Shown here: piece by piece, positions 1 to 8,646 of the stretch
Position numbering within the stretch: position 1 is the first letter of the stretch
Layout: each line of letters opens with the position of its first letter
Source: Pantoea brenneri
GTDB taxonomy: Bacteria; Pseudomonadota; Gammaproteobacteria; Enterobacterales; Enterobacteriaceae
NCBI GenBank assembly: GCA_002095305.1
Contig: MIEI01000003.1
Span: forward strand, 1-64,000
Reading direction: 5' to 3'
DNA: 64,000 nt
The notes under the pieces: model-generated
What the model was told of the DNA's origin: nothing
Database searches by the model: none
Seen by the model: the letters and a program-made list of their open reading frames with translations, nothing else
Translations under genes and position numbers: made by a program

Positions 1-37
1 ACGTCTGCAGATCCTAAAATCCTGTCAAAAACGTGCA

Positions 38-544
38 TCAGCGGGCTTTTAGCCAGTCAGCAATGAACGCCGCAATCACTACTGGCTGGTTTAAATCCAG
101 TACCGGTACCGACAATGCAAGAGCCTGATCGCTGGCGACGGCGATCACCTGTTCATCCAGCAGCTCATCTACGCCACCTTTGATACCGGCGCGCCACAAC
201 ACAATTTTTGGCACTGCCTCATTTTTGAATCCTTCTACCAGCACCAGATCCAGTAGAGAATGTTCCATCCGGCTCACCAGGTAAGGCAGATCAATGTGCC
301 CTTCATCAGGTGTTTCACACATTAATGCCCAGCGCTGTGAACTGGCCACGATAACCTGATTCGCCCCGGCTTTCCTGAGGAGATAGCTATCCTTGCCAGG
401 TGTATCCACCTCCATCTGATGATGCGTATGCTTAATCAAACCGCTACGTATGCCCTGATGGCTAAGGATCGGTATAAGTTGCTGTAGGAGCGTTGTTTTT
501 CCGGTTCCACTCCAGCCGGTGATAGCCAGTAAAGGTAGCGACAT
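38..544 (-). CDS. mobB: Molybdopterin-guanine dinucleotide biosynthesis adapter MobB
   Basis: MobB is a small cytoplasmic GTP-binding protein that assists MobA in converting molybdopterin to the MGD cofactor of molybdoenzymes. A P-loop (GWSGTGKTT) sits near residues 9-17, followed by the family segment LIKHTHH. The product is 168 residues, close to the usual size. I chose the ATG at 544 because the longer frame upstream lies inside mobA. The start is one base from the mobA stop, so the two genes are probably co-transcribed and translationally coupled. Identification rests on strong similarity to remembered E. coli MobB. Confidence 0.93.
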   Translation of the reverse strand: MSLPLLAITGWSGTGKTTLLQQLIPILSHQGIRSGLIKHTHHQMEVDTPGKDSYLLRKAGANQVIVASSQRWALMCETPDEGHIDLPYLVSRMEHSLLDLVLVEGFKNEAVPKIVLWRAGIKGGVDELLDEQVIAVASDQALALSVPVLDLNQPVVIAAFIADWLKAR

Positions 545-545
545 A

Positions 546-1112
546 TTAAAATCTCTTATCCAGATCATCCGGGGTATTGATGTTGTGAAAGGCGGATTCG
601 TCATCCGGTAACAGCACCGCATGTCCGCCCTGATGGCGTAAAAACTGCATCAGGCGGCGTTCACCGGCCTGGAGATAGGCCTGCAGTGGCGCAGCAACAT
701 CGCGGTGGATCAGCGCCAGCGTAGGATGATCGCGCTCCTGTGAGCGTACCCACACTGCTGGGGCGTCGCCGCGTTGTTGCACCAGCTGCTCAACAAAGTT
801 AAGCGGGATAGCAGGTGTATCGCAGGAACTGAACACCGCCCAGTCCCCCTCAATAGCGCGTAATGCGCTATAGATCCCCGCCAGCGGGCCCGGGTAATCT
901 GCAAACACGTCCTGCACGACCCGACATCCGCTTAACTGATAACGATCAATATTGCGATTCGCGTTAATCACCACAATGTCGACTTGTGGCCTTAGCCGTT
1001 CAAGGACATGCTGATACAGTGGCTTGCCATTCAGTGGTACCAATCCTTTGTCCTGACTACCCATACGGCGGCCCTGACCCCCGGCCAGAATCACGCCGGT
1101 TAACATTGTCAT
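546..1112 (-). CDS. mobA: Molybdenum cofactor guanylyltransferase MobA
   Basis: MobA transfers GMP from GTP to molybdopterin to form Mo-MGD in the cytoplasm. The N-terminus carries the nucleotidyltransferase signature [10 protein letters not shown] followed by DKGL, and ADYPGPLAG and CDTP follow in the expected order. The product from the ATG at 1112 is 188 residues, near the E. coli length. That start has an AGGA about 7 bases upstream; an in-frame ATG at 1106 is a less likely alternative. The open frame continues back to 1169 but would overlap yihD, which argues against the long form. First gene of a mobA-mobB pair, divergent from yihD. Confidence 0.93.
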   Translation of the reverse strand: MTMLTGVILAGGQGRRMGSQDKGLVPLNGKPLYQHVLERLRPQVDIVVINANRNIDRYQLSGCRVVQDVFADYPGPLAGIYSALRAIEGDWAVFSSCDTPAIPLNFVEQLVQQRGDAPAVWVRSQERDHPTLALIHRDVAAPLQAYLQAGERRLMQFLRHQGGHAVLLPDDESAFHNINTPDDLDKRF

Positions 1113-1157
1113 GGCATTATCCTCGCTAATGACATACTGAAAACGGGAGTAAGTGAT

Positions 1158-1433
1158 ATGAAATGCCATCGTCTGAACGAATTGATGGAACTGTTACAAC
1201 CCGCCTGGCAAAAAGAACCCGATCTTAACCTCATCGCATTCTTACAGAAACTGGCACAGGAAGCTGGATTCCGTGGCCCATTAAGTGAATTAACCGATGA
1301 CGTATTGATTTACCATCTCAAAATGCGCGACGCAGGCAGCCATGATGAGATACCGGGGCTGAAAAAAGATCACGAAGTTGATTTCAAAACAGCGTTGCTA
1401 CGCGCACGGGGTGTCATTAAAGATGACGAGTAG
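1158..1433 (+). CDS. yihD: YihD family protein (DUF1040)
   Basis: A 91-residue acidic, probably cytoplasmic protein of unknown biochemical function, conserved in enterobacteria beside mobA and srkA. The segments [24 protein letters not shown] and [13 protein letters not shown] are nearly those of E. coli YihD (89 residues). GGGAG lies 9 bases before the ATG. It is divergent from mobAB and 45 bases upstream of srkA, which may share its transcript. No catalytic motif is visible. Confidence 0.93.
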   Translation: MKCHRLNELMELLQPAWQKEPDLNLIAFLQKLAQEAGFRGPLSELTDDVLIYHLKMRDAGSHDEIPGLKKDHEVDFKTALLRARGVIKDDE

Positions 1434-1478
1434 TGTTATCCTTGGTGGCTAAATACACCGGCCACGACAGGTAAAATG

Positions 1479-2465
1479 ATGAGCGACGCTGCGTTTAACT
1501 TTCAGACGTTGAATCCCGACGTGCTGCTGGATGCGCTGTGGGAAACAGGCATACGCGTCGAATCAGGACTGACAGCGCTGAACAGCTATGAAAACCGTGT
1601 TTATCAATTTAGTGATGATGAGAAACGCCGTTACGTGGCTAAATTCTATCGCCCACAGCGCTGGCGTGCAGAGCAGATTGTCGAAGAGCATCAGTATGCG
1701 CTTGATCTGCTGGCTGACGAAGTACCGATCGCGGCACCGCTGATTTTACAGGGCAACACCTTGCAGAGTCACGCCGGCTTCTTTTTTGCAGTGTTCCCCA
1801 GCCTTGGCGGGCGGCAGTATGAAACTGATAATGAAGATCAGATGGAGTGGGTAGGTCGCTTTCTGGGTCGGATTCATCAGACCGGCCGTAAAGCGCTGTT
1901 CAGCCAGCGGCCGACTATCGGCCTGGATGAATATCTCCATCAGCCTCGTGCGGTGCTGGAACAGTGTGCATTAGTACCTGCTTCACTGAAAGATGCGCTG
2001 CTTCAGTCGGTCGACAAGCTGGGGCACACGTTACAGCAGCGCTGGCATAGTACGTGGCAGCCGCTACGATTACACGGTGACTGTCATCCCGGTAATATCC
2101 TGTGGCGTGACGGGCCGCTGTTTGTCGATCTGGACGATGCCCGCAACGGTCCGGCAGTGCAGGATCTGTGGATGCTGATCAGCGGGGATCGGCAGGAACA
2201 GCGTATTCAGTGGGATATCCTGCTGGAGGCGTACGGTGAATTCAGTGACTTTGATATTAATGAATTGTCACTGATTGAGCCTTTACGCGCGATGCGCATG
2301 GTTTATTATCTGGCCTGGGTAGTCCGACGCTGGCAGGATCCCGCTTTTCCGCGCGCCTTCCCCTGGATGACAGATGAAGATTTCTGGCGCCGGCAGATTT
2401 CGCTTTTTACCGAGCAGGAGAAGCTGTTGCAGGAACCTCCTTTGCAGCTGACCCCGCAATTTTAA
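1479..2465 (+). CDS. srkA: Stress response kinase A
   Basis: SrkA (YihE) is a cytoplasmic Ser/Thr protein kinase of the APH/RdoA fold. In E. coli it protects against stress-induced death and is linked to the Cpx response. The catalytic loop LHGDCHPGNILW and the metal-binding VDLDDARNGP are intact. Two ATGs lie in tandem at 1476 and 1479. The second has the better spacing to AGG at 1469-1471 and gives 328 residues, the E. coli size. It is followed 26 bases later by dsbA, the arrangement that in E. coli gives a Cpx-inducible srkA-dsbA transcript. Confidence 0.94.
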   Translation: MSDAAFNFQTLNPDVLLDALWETGIRVESGLTALNSYENRVYQFSDDEKRRYVAKFYRPQRWRAEQIVEEHQYALDLLADEVPIAAPLILQGNTLQSHAGFFFAVFPSLGGRQYETDNEDQMEWVGRFLGRIHQTGRKALFSQRPTIGLDEYLHQPRAVLEQCALVPASLKDALLQSVDKLGHTLQQRWHSTWQPLRLHGDCHPGNILWRDGPLFVDLDDARNGPAVQDLWMLISGDRQEQRIQWDILLEAYGEFSDFDINELSLIEPLRAMRMVYYLAWVVRRWQDPAFPRAFPWMTDEDFWRRQISLFTEQEKLLQEPPLQLTPQF

Positions 2466-2491
2466 TGAAGTAGTCAGGAGAGTTTTTCACG

Positions 2492-3121
2492 ATGAAAAAG
2501 ATTTGGTTTGCACTGATCGGTTTAGTGCTGGCGTTCAGCGCGTCTGCTGCACAATTCACCGAGGGGAAACAGTACGTCAGTCTGCAGAAGCCCGTTGCAG
2601 GCGAACCTCAGGTGATGGAGTTTTTCTCCTTCTTCTGCCCGCACTGCTATCAGTTCGAACGTATTTATCACGTCAATGATGCGGTGAAAAAGAATCTGCC
2701 TGCTGAGACTAAAATGGTGAAATACCACGTTGATTTCCTCGGCGGCGATTTGGGACCGGTGGTGACTCAGGCCTGGGCTGTTGCAATGGCGTTAGGTGTG
2801 GAAGACAAAGTCACCGCGCCGATCTTTGATGGTATCCAGAAAACGCAGACCATCACCGATCCTGCCAGCCTGAAACAGACCTTTATCACCGCGGCTGGCA
2901 TTTCAGCGGCGGATTATGATGCTGCCTGGAACAGCTTTGCGGTAAAAGCGCTGGTTGCTCAGCAGCAGAAAGCAGCCGCTGATGTTGATCTGCGTGGCGT
3001 ACCGGCGATTTTCGTTAATGGCAAATATATGGTCAATAACGGCGGTCTCGATACCAGCTCTATGGATAATTTCGTTGCCGATTACGCGAACGTCGTGAAA
3101 TTCCTGGTCAGCCAGAAGTAA
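2492..3121 (+). CDS. dsbA: Periplasmic thiol:disulfide interchange protein DsbA
   Basis: DsbA introduces disulfide bonds into secreted proteins and is reoxidised by DsbB. The first 19 or so residues form a signal peptide (KK, then a hydrophobic stretch ending SASA). The mature protein has the thioredoxin-fold active site CPHC in [13 protein letters not shown] and the cis-proline loop [11 protein letters not shown]. Length is 209 residues against 208 in E. coli. AGGAGA lies about 10 bases before the start. Downstream of srkA and probably co-transcribed; ends before a strong terminator. Confidence 0.96.
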   Translation: MKKIWFALIGLVLAFSASAAQFTEGKQYVSLQKPVAGEPQVMEFFSFFCPHCYQFERIYHVNDAVKKNLPAETKMVKYHVDFLGGDLGPVVTQAWAVAMALGVEDKVTAPIFDGIQKTQTITDPASLKQTFITAAGISAADYDAAWNSFAVKALVAQQQKAAADVDLRGVPAIFVNGKYMVNNGGLDTSSMDNFVADYANVVKFLVSQK

Positions 3122-3140
3122 CCTGCTGCCTGACCGCTAA

Positions 3141-3166
3141 ACGCCAGCGCTGCTGGCGTTTTTTTT
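3141..3166 (+). terminator. Rho-independent terminator after dsbA
   Basis: Perfect 8-bp stem ACGCCAGC/GCTGGCGT with a 3-base loop, followed by eight T residues. It lies 20 bases past the dsbA stop and should end the srkA-dsbA transcript. Confidence 0.9.
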
Positions 3167-3496
3167 GCCCTGCGATCGGCGACAGCATTTTTATCCATCT
3201 CCTGGGCATAAATTTAATATCCACACAAGGGATCACGTAATTAAAAATGGCGATCGGGTCACGGAAATAAGATAAACGTTTGAAATTTAATGATTTAAAT
3301 CGGACGGGTTTTATCTAAACACCTAAAAAACAGCGCGTTATAATTTTTACGCACAAAGTTATCCACAGAACGATCGTTGCGATCCTTCACTCAAAAGCGT
3401 TAAAAACGCCAGACGCTGCTCGCCTTATTTCACCATTCTTGCCAAGCTGTGGCATCCTTATAGACCAATCCATGGCAACGAAGAATAGACAGACTT
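3167..3496 (+). promoter_or_regulatory. dsbA-polA spacer with a DnaA box and GATC cluster
   Basis: About 330 bases with no supportable gene. E. coli has yihF and yihG in this area. A perfect DnaA box TTATCCACA lies at 3359-3367, a one-mismatch copy at 3217-3225, and at least five GATC sites are scattered around them. DnaA stimulation of polA is reported for E. coli as I recall, so this may be the polA control region. A possible -10 element TATAGA is at 3459-3464 without a clear -35. An origin is unlikely since oriC normally lies near mnmG. Confidence 0.55.
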
Positions 3497-6283
3497 ATGG
3501 CGCAAATCGCAGAAAATCCCCTGATTCTGGTTGATGGCTCATCCTATCTTTATCGCGCGTACCACGCGTTCCCGCCGCTGACCAATAGTGCAGGTGAACC
3601 CACAGGCGCCATGTATGGCGTGCTTAATATGCTGAAAAGCCTGCTGACGCAATATAGCCCAAGTCATGTTGCTGTGGTGTTTGATGCTAAAGGCAAAACT
3701 TTTCGCGACGAGCTGTTTGAGCACTACAAATCGCATCGGCCACCGATGCCGGACGATCTGCGAGCGCAAATCGAACCGCTGCACGAGATGGTGCGCGCAA
3801 TGGGATTACCGCTGCTGGCCGTCAGCGGCGTTGAGGCTGATGATGTTATCGGTACCCTGGCGCTTGAGGCCGAGAAAAAAGGCCGGGCAGTGCTGATCAG
3901 CACTGGTGATAAAGATATGGCGCAGCTGGTGACGCCGGGTATCACGCTGATTAACACCATGACAAACACTATCCTCGGACCGGAAGAGGTCGAGCAGAAG
4001 TATGGCGTGCCGCCTGCTTTGATTATCGATTTCCTCGCCATGATGGGTGATAGCTCAGATAACATCCCTGGCGTTCCTGGCGTGGGCGAGAAGACCGCGC
4101 AGGCGCTGCTGCAGGGGCTGGGCGGCATGCGTTCGATCTATGACAACCTGGATAAAGTGGCCGAACTCTCGTTCCGTGGTGCCAAAACCATGGCGGCAAA
4201 ACTTGAACAGAGCCGTGACGTGGCGTTTCTCTCTTACCAGCTGGCGACCATCAAAACCGACGTTGAGCTGCCGCTGCCTTGCGAAGAACTGACGGTGACC
4301 GAACCGGACGTGGCGGCGTTACAGACGCTGTTCAGCCGTTATGAGTTCAAACGCTGGCTGAACGATCTGCAGGACGGGAAATGGCTGCAGGGTAAAAAGA
4401 GCAATCCTCAGGCGCAAAAAGGGCTGCCTGATGAGCCGGTGGCAGTGGTGGAGACCAGCAGCATTTTATCGGCTGATGGCTACGTCACTATCCTCGATCA
4501 GGCGACCTTTGAAAGCTGGCTGGAGAAACTAAAGCGCAGCGAGGTGTTCGCCTTTGATCTGGAAACCGATTCGCTGGATACCCTGAGCGCCAATATCGTG
4601 GGCATCGGTTTTGCGGTAGCACCGGGTGAGGCAGCCTATCTGCCAGTGGCACATGACTATCTGGATGCGCCTGAACAACTCGACCGCGCTGCCGTGCTGG
4701 CACAGCTTAAGCCACTGCTGGAAGATGCCAGCGCCTGGAAGGTTGGTCAGAATCTCAAATACGATCGCGGCGTATTGAAGAACTACGACATTGAACTGGC
4801 CGGTATTAAGTTCGATACCATGCTGGAGTCATACATTCTCAACAGCGTGGTCGGCAAACACGATATGGATAGCCTGGCCGCACGCTGGCTGAACCACAAA
4901 ACCGTCACGTTTGAAGAGATTGCCGGCAAAGGCAAAAATCAGCTGACGTTTAATCAAATCGCCCTCGAACAGGCGGGGCATTATGCCGCGGAAGATGCCG
5001 ACGTCACCTTACAGCTGCATCTGAAGATGTGGCCAGAGCTGGAGAAAGAAGCGGGCCCGAAAAAAGTGTTTGAGCAAATTGAGATGCCGCTGCTCACCGT
5101 GATCTCGCGTATCGAGCGTAATGGCGTGTTGATCGATCAGGCTATTCTGGCGCAGCACTCGAAAGAGCTTACGTCCCGGCTGGCTGAACTGGAGCTCAAG
5201 GCGCATGAACTGGCGGGCGAGTCGTTTAATCTCTCTTCGACTAAACAGTTGCAGGTTATCCTGTTTGAAAAGCAGGGCATTAAACCGACCAAAAAGACCC
5301 CGGGCGGCGCACCTTCAACCAGCGAAGAAGTCTTAGCTGAGCTGGCGCTCGATTATCCGTTGCCCAAAGTGATTCTGGAACATCGCGGCTTATCCAAACT
5401 GAAGTCCACCTACACTGATAAATTACCGCTGATGATCAACCCGGTCAGCGGGCGGGTTCATACCTCTTATCATCAGGCGGTTACCGCGACCGGACGCTTA
5501 TCCTCGACCGATCCTAACCTGCAAAACATTCCGGTACGTAATGACGAAGGACGCCGCATCCGCCAGGCTTTTATTGCTGGCAAAGGGAATCGCATCGTTG
5601 CGGCCGACTACTCACAAATTGAACTGCGCATCATGGCGCATCTCTCGCAGGATAAAGGATTGCTGGATGCGTTTGCCCAGGGCGAAGATATCCACCGGGC
5701 AACCGCTGCTGAGGTGTTTGGCGTCGCGCTGGACAAGGTCAGTGGAGAACAGCGCCGCAGCGCCAAAGCGATCAACTTCGGTCTGATCTATGGCATGAGC
5801 GCATTTGGCTTGTCTCGCCAGTTGAACATCGGTGCCGGCGAAGCGAAAAAGTATATGGATCTCTACTTTGAACGCTATCCAGGCGTGCTGCGCTACATGG
5901 AAAATACCCGCCAGCTGGCCGCCAGTACAGGCTATGTCGAAACCCTCGAAGGGCGCCGGCTGTGGCTGCCGGATATTAAATCCAGCAACGCGATGCGACG
6001 TAAAGCCGCGGAGCGTGCGGCGATCAATGCGCCAATGCAGGGAACGGCGGCAGACATTATCAAGCGTGCGATGATTGCAGTTGATGGCTGGTTAGAGCAG
6101 GAAAAAGAGAGCGGCGTCAGAATGATTATGCAGGTTCACGATGAACTGGTATTTGAGATCAAGGCTGAGGCCGTTGAGGCCGCCAGCAAGAAAATTCAGG
6201 CATTGATGGAAGGCAGTGTGCAGCTCGACGTGCCGCTGCTGGTGGAAGTTGGGGTGGGCGATAACTGGGATGAAGCCCACTAA
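3497..6283 (+). CDS. polA: DNA polymerase I
   Basis: Pol I fills repair gaps and removes Okazaki primers. At 928 residues it has the E. coli length. The N-terminal 5'-3' exonuclease (about 1-320) holds VEADDVIGT and [18 protein letters not shown]. The 3'-5' proofreading domain begins with [11 protein letters not shown], keeping the metal-binding Asp and Glu. The polymerase domain has motif A (ADYSQIELR), motif B ([14 protein letters not shown]) and motif C (QVHDELVFE). No frameshift. The ribosome site before the ATG is weak. It is transcribed alone and followed by Spot 42 RNA, as in E. coli. Confidence 0.97.
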   Translation: MAQIAENPLILVDGSSYLYRAYHAFPPLTNSAGEPTGAMYGVLNMLKSLLTQYSPSHVAVVFDAKGKTFRDELFEHYKSHRPPMPDDLRAQIEPLHEMVRAMGLPLLAVSGVEADDVIGTLALEAEKKGRAVLISTGDKDMAQLVTPGITLINTMTNTILGPEEVEQKYGVPPALIIDFLAMMGDSSDNIPGVPGVGEKTAQALLQGLGGMRSIYDNLDKVAELSFRGAKTMAAKLEQSRDVAFLSYQLATIKTDVELPLPCEELTVTEPDVAALQTLFSRYEFKRWLNDLQDGKWLQGKKSNPQAQKGLPDEPVAVVETSSILSADGYVTILDQATFESWLEKLKRSEVFAFDLETDSLDTLSANIVGIGFAVAPGEAAYLPVAHDYLDAPEQLDRAAVLAQLKPLLEDASAWKVGQNLKYDRGVLKNYDIELAGIKFDTMLESYILNSVVGKHDMDSLAARWLNHKTVTFEEIAGKGKNQLTFNQIALEQAGHYAAEDADVTLQLHLKMWPELEKEAGPKKVFEQIEMPLLTVISRIERNGVLIDQAILAQHSKELTSRLAELELKAHELAGESFNLSSTKQLQVILFEKQGIKPTKKTPGGAPSTSEEVLAELALDYPLPKVILEHRGLSKLKSTYTDKLPLMINPVSGRVHTSYHQAVTATGRLSSTDPNLQNIPVRNDEGRRIRQAFIAGKGNRIVAADYSQIELRIMAHLSQDKGLLDAFAQGEDIHRATAAEVFGVALDKVSGEQRRSAKAINFGLIYGMSAFGLSRQLNIGAGEAKKYMDLYFERYPGVLRYMENTRQLAASTGYVETLEGRRLWLPDIKSSNAMRRKAAERAAINAPMQGTAADIIKRAMIAVDGWLEQEKESGVRMIMQVHDELVFEIKAEAVEAASKKIQALMEGSVQLDVPLLVEVGVGDNWDEAH

Positions 6284-6514
6284 TCTGCATCAATGCGCTG
6301 GCGTTGCGGCGTCATTGCGGGTCTGGCATGAGGCATAAGTAAATCGTTTACTTAATCGCTTCAGCCACTGGCAATGGCGCCACAGTCTGAAGGAGATCAC
6401 TAACTACTTATCGGCTAAGCACTTTTTATGTCATTAAACTACATCGCGAAGCCGTTTTTGTGACGTATATGGTAAAAAAAGTTCTGTTTGATGTAAGTAA
6501 GCGACAAAAAAGCC

Positions 6515-6543
6515 TTTGTGGCTCAGAAAAAATCAGGTAAAGT
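6515..6543 (+). promoter_or_regulatory. Probable spf promoter
   Basis: TTTGTG at 6515-6520 and TAAAGT at 6538-6543 are separated by exactly 17 bases. The -10 ends 7 bases before the first base of Spot 42. In E. coli this promoter is repressed by CRP-cAMP. A TGTGA half-site occurs near 6460 but its partner is poor, so I do not call a CRP operator. Confidence 0.55.
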
Positions 6544-6550
6544 TCGAGGC

Positions 6551-6657
6551 GTAGGGTACAGAGGTAAGATGTTCTATCTTTCAGACCTTTTACTTCACGT
6601 AATCGGATTTGGCTGAATTTAGCCGCCCCAGTCATTCTGTGACTGGGGCGTTTTTTA
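6551..6657 (+). ncRNA. spf: Spot 42 regulatory RNA
   Basis: Spot 42 is an Hfq-binding sRNA that represses galK and other catabolic mRNAs by base pairing when glucose is present. The 5' half, beginning GTAGGGTACAGAGG and continuing through TTTACTTCACGTAATCGG, agrees with my memory of the E. coli RNA. The terminator is GCCCCAGTC/GACTGGGGC followed by a T run. The stretch between GGCTGAAT and TAGCC is a few bases shorter than in E. coli, giving about 107 nt. It sits between polA and engB as expected. Confidence 0.93.
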
Positions 6658-6701
6658 TTGGGCTTTTTACAGCCTCAACGGACGGAATGTACCGGTCCGG
6701 T

Positions 6702-7337
6702 TTACTCGTCTGCTTCCTGATCGTCGCGTGCGGGCTCAAGGTTGGTGAACCAGCCATCAAGCTTCTGCCGTACTTTATCCACGCCAATCTTCTTCAGCGA
6801 CGAAAACAGTTCGACCTGCACATCACCCATAAAGGCCAGTGACGCTTCACGCACCATCGTCAGCTGCGCTTTACGCGCGCCCGAGGCAAGCTTATCAGCC
6901 TTGGTCAGCAGCAACAGTACCGGGATGCTGCTTTCCACTGCCCACTGAATCATCTGCTGATCCAGATCCTTAAGCGGATGACGGATGTCCATCAACACCA
7001 CCAGACCCTTCAGCGCCTGTCGTTTTTGCAGATACTCACCTAATGCACGTTGCCATTTCAGCTTCATCTCTTCTGGCACTTCGGCATAGCCGTAACCCGG
7101 CAGGTCGACCAGCCGTTTCCCTTCCGAGACTTCAAACAGGTTAATCAACTGGGTGCGGCCCGGCGTTTTACTGGTACGCGCCAGGCTTTTCTGGTTGGTT
7201 AAGGTGTTCAGTGCGCTGGACTTGCCGGCGTTGGAGCGGCCAGCAAAGGCGACCTCGATCCCGGTATCAGCGGGAAGATGGCGGATATCCGGCGCGCTCA
7301 GGACAAAATGGGTTACGTGATAATTCAGTTCAGACAA
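6702..7337 (-). CDS. engB: Ribosome biogenesis GTPase EngB (YihA/YsxC)
   Basis: EngB is an essential cytoplasmic GTPase needed for late 50S subunit assembly. The G1 motif GRSNAGKSS is near residues 31-39, TPGRTQ serves as G2, DLPGYGYA as G3 and TKADKL as G4. The product is 211 residues, the family size. The start is TTG at 7337, supported by GGAG 8 bases upstream and by conservation of the N-terminal residues LNYxxTHFV. The E. coli gene shares this N-terminus. Convergent with spf and divergent from csrC. Confidence 0.95.
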   Translation of the reverse strand: MSELNYHVTHFVLSAPDIRHLPADTGIEVAFAGRSNAGKSSALNTLTNQKSLARTSKTPGRTQLINLFEVSEGKRLVDLPGYGYAEVPEEMKLKWQRALGEYLQKRQALKGLVVLMDIRHPLKDLDQQMIQWAVESSIPVLLLLTKADKLASGARKAQLTMVREASLAFMGDVQVELFSSLKKIGVDKVRQKLDGWFTNLEPARDDQEADE

Positions 7338-7375
7338 AGTGACACTCCAGAAAACGCATTAGGGCAATGGCGCCG

Positions 7376-7406
7376 ATTATACGCGTTATGGCGCGAAAGT
7401 GCTCAA
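7376..7406 (-). promoter_or_regulatory. Possible engB promoter
   Basis: On the minus strand TATAAT (7381-7376) is a perfect -10 with TTGAGC (7406-7401) upstream. The spacer is 19 bases, longer than ideal, so strength is uncertain. It would give a leader of about 30 nt before the TTG start. Confidence 0.4.
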
Positions 7407-7558
7407 CCGCTTGGCGGTCGCCTTTTTTGTAAGAGATTTGCCATAGACGTTGCCCGTTATGTCGTTATTTACTTTAATTACTAAAAATAAAAAACATTAC
7501 TATTCAGTTAATTATGAATATGTAGTGTTTTTTTCCAGCAACTAACCCTGCCGCTTAC

Positions 7559-7586
7559 TTGAGGGTTTTACCAGTTGGTCTACATT
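7559..7586 (+). promoter_or_regulatory. Probable csrC promoter
   Basis: TTGAGG at 7559-7564 and TACATT at 7581-7586 are separated by 16 bases, placing a start near 7593, just before the GGA-rich RNA. In E. coli csrC depends on the BarA-UvrY two-component system. I did not identify a UvrY site with confidence. Confidence 0.5.
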
Positions 7587-7592
7587 AGTGTG

Positions 7593-7822
7593 CAGTGCAC
7601 GGCAGCACACATCAGGAAGATGCGTTCAGGGATGTCAGGAAGGCAAAGAGCGATGGAGTGGAAATGGTCAGGGATTGCGGACCGGACAGGGATAAGGAAA
7701 AGCTCAGGTGTTGAGCAGGCGCGGGATTGACCGGGATGTTACGAGCCGAAAAGGACTTAAAACATGATTCCTTCGTATGAAGGTATGAAATAAGGCGACA
7801 GCTTGAGCTGTCGCCTTTTTTC
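7593..7822 (+). ncRNA. csrC: CsrC sRNA, antagonist of CsrA
   Basis: CsrC sequesters the RNA-binding regulator CsrA through repeated GGA loops. This stretch has about thirteen GGA motifs between 7610 and 7760. It ends in a perfect 10-bp terminator stem AGGCGACAGC/GCTGTCGCCT with a T tail. The terminator and the bases after it resemble E. coli CsrC strongly, while the body is diverged, which is usual for this RNA. Position between engB and yihI is also conserved. The 5' end is inferred from the promoter and is uncertain by a few bases. Confidence 0.88.
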
Positions 7823-7888
7823 TTTGGCTACTTTCTGCTAGATTTCGCCGCAATTCTATACTGAATAAAAAAGCCGGGACCGAACACT

Positions 7889-8413
7889 ATGAAGCAACCT
7901 GCACGAGCTGCGCACGGCAAACCTGCCGTCAAAGCCAAACGCAAATCGCGTGAAGATATTAATAACGAAGCACGCGATCGTAAACGTGATAAAAAGCATC
8001 GCGGCCATGCGTCAGGCAGCCGTGCAAATCCGACAGCGTCGGACAACAACGGTGGCCGCCAGGGCAGCAATGTTAAAGATCCGCGTATCGGTAGCAAAAA
8101 ACCGGTCGCGCTGATTGCCGATGGCCAGACTGCATCCGCTAAAGTGAAGAAAAGCGTGGCAAAACCCGCGGCTGAGAAAAAAGCACGCCTGACACCGGAA
8201 GAAGAGCTGGCGAAGCTGGAAAATGACGAACGTCTGGATGCGCTGCTGGATCGGCTGGAAAATGGCGAAACGCTGTCGGCAGAAGACCAGGGCTGGCTGG
8301 ACGCAGCACTCGATCGCATCGACGAACTGATGGAGCAGTTAGGCATCGCCATGGATGACGGCGATGACGAGCAGGCGGAAGAAGATATGTACCGTCTGCT
8401 GAAAGGTAACTAA
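7889..8413 (+). CDS. yihI: Der GTPase-activating protein YihI
   Basis: YihI stimulates the GTPase activity of Der, an essential 50S assembly factor, and so tunes ribosome maturation. The N-terminal half is strongly basic and low-complexity ([28 protein letters not shown]). The C-terminal half is acidic and helical with [13 protein letters not shown] and [12 protein letters not shown], as in E. coli. Length is 174 residues, near the family norm. It follows csrC and precedes a small ORF and hemN. Confidence 0.93.
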   Translation: MKQPARAAHGKPAVKAKRKSREDINNEARDRKRDKKHRGHASGSRANPTASDNNGGRQGSNVKDPRIGSKKPVALIADGQTASAKVKKSVAKPAAEKKARLTPEEELAKLENDERLDALLDRLENGETLSAEDQGWLDAALDRIDELMEQLGIAMDDGDDEQAEEDMYRLLKGN

Positions 8414-8467
8414 GCCAATTTGATCGGCATGCGGTTTCCGCATGCCGCCCCTCTCAGGTAAACGACA

Positions 8468-8644
8468 ATGTTTTGGCCTGGATCAATTTTCGCGCTGCTG
8501 ACGACATGTTATCTGCTGTGGTTATTGTTTAAACTACGTCGCCTGTCGCGTCTGAAGCAACGTTTACGTCGGGTTTCGTCCCGCTCACCTTTCATCCCTT
8601 CTTCATCGCGACCTTCTCTTAGACGACGTCACCGGAAGGAGTGA
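8468..8644 (+). CDS. Small single-pass membrane protein with basic tail, unrecognised
   Basis: A 58-residue ORF not matched to any family I know. It begins MFWPGSIFALLTTCYLLWLL, one likely transmembrane helix (about residues 7-21), followed by a very basic Arg/Ser tail ending RRRHRKE. The topology rule would leave the tail in the cytoplasm. AGG lies about 10 bases before the ATG. Its stop lies 2 bases before the hemN start and overlaps the hemN ribosome site, suggesting translational coupling. In some other gammaproteobacteria a longer N-anchored protein sits between yihI and hemN; any relation is a guess. Confidence 0.5.
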   Translation: MFWPGSIFALLTTCYLLWLLFKLRRLSRLKQRLRRVSSRSPFIPSSSRPSLRRRHRKE

Positions 8645-8646
8645 GC

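Noticed and set aside
3170-3496. Possible replication origin before polA
   Set aside because: Only one perfect DnaA box and no AT-rich 13-mer repeats; oriC is expected beside mnmG in this group.
6455-6480. CRP site for spf
   Set aside because: Only one TGTGA half-site is good; the partner does not match.
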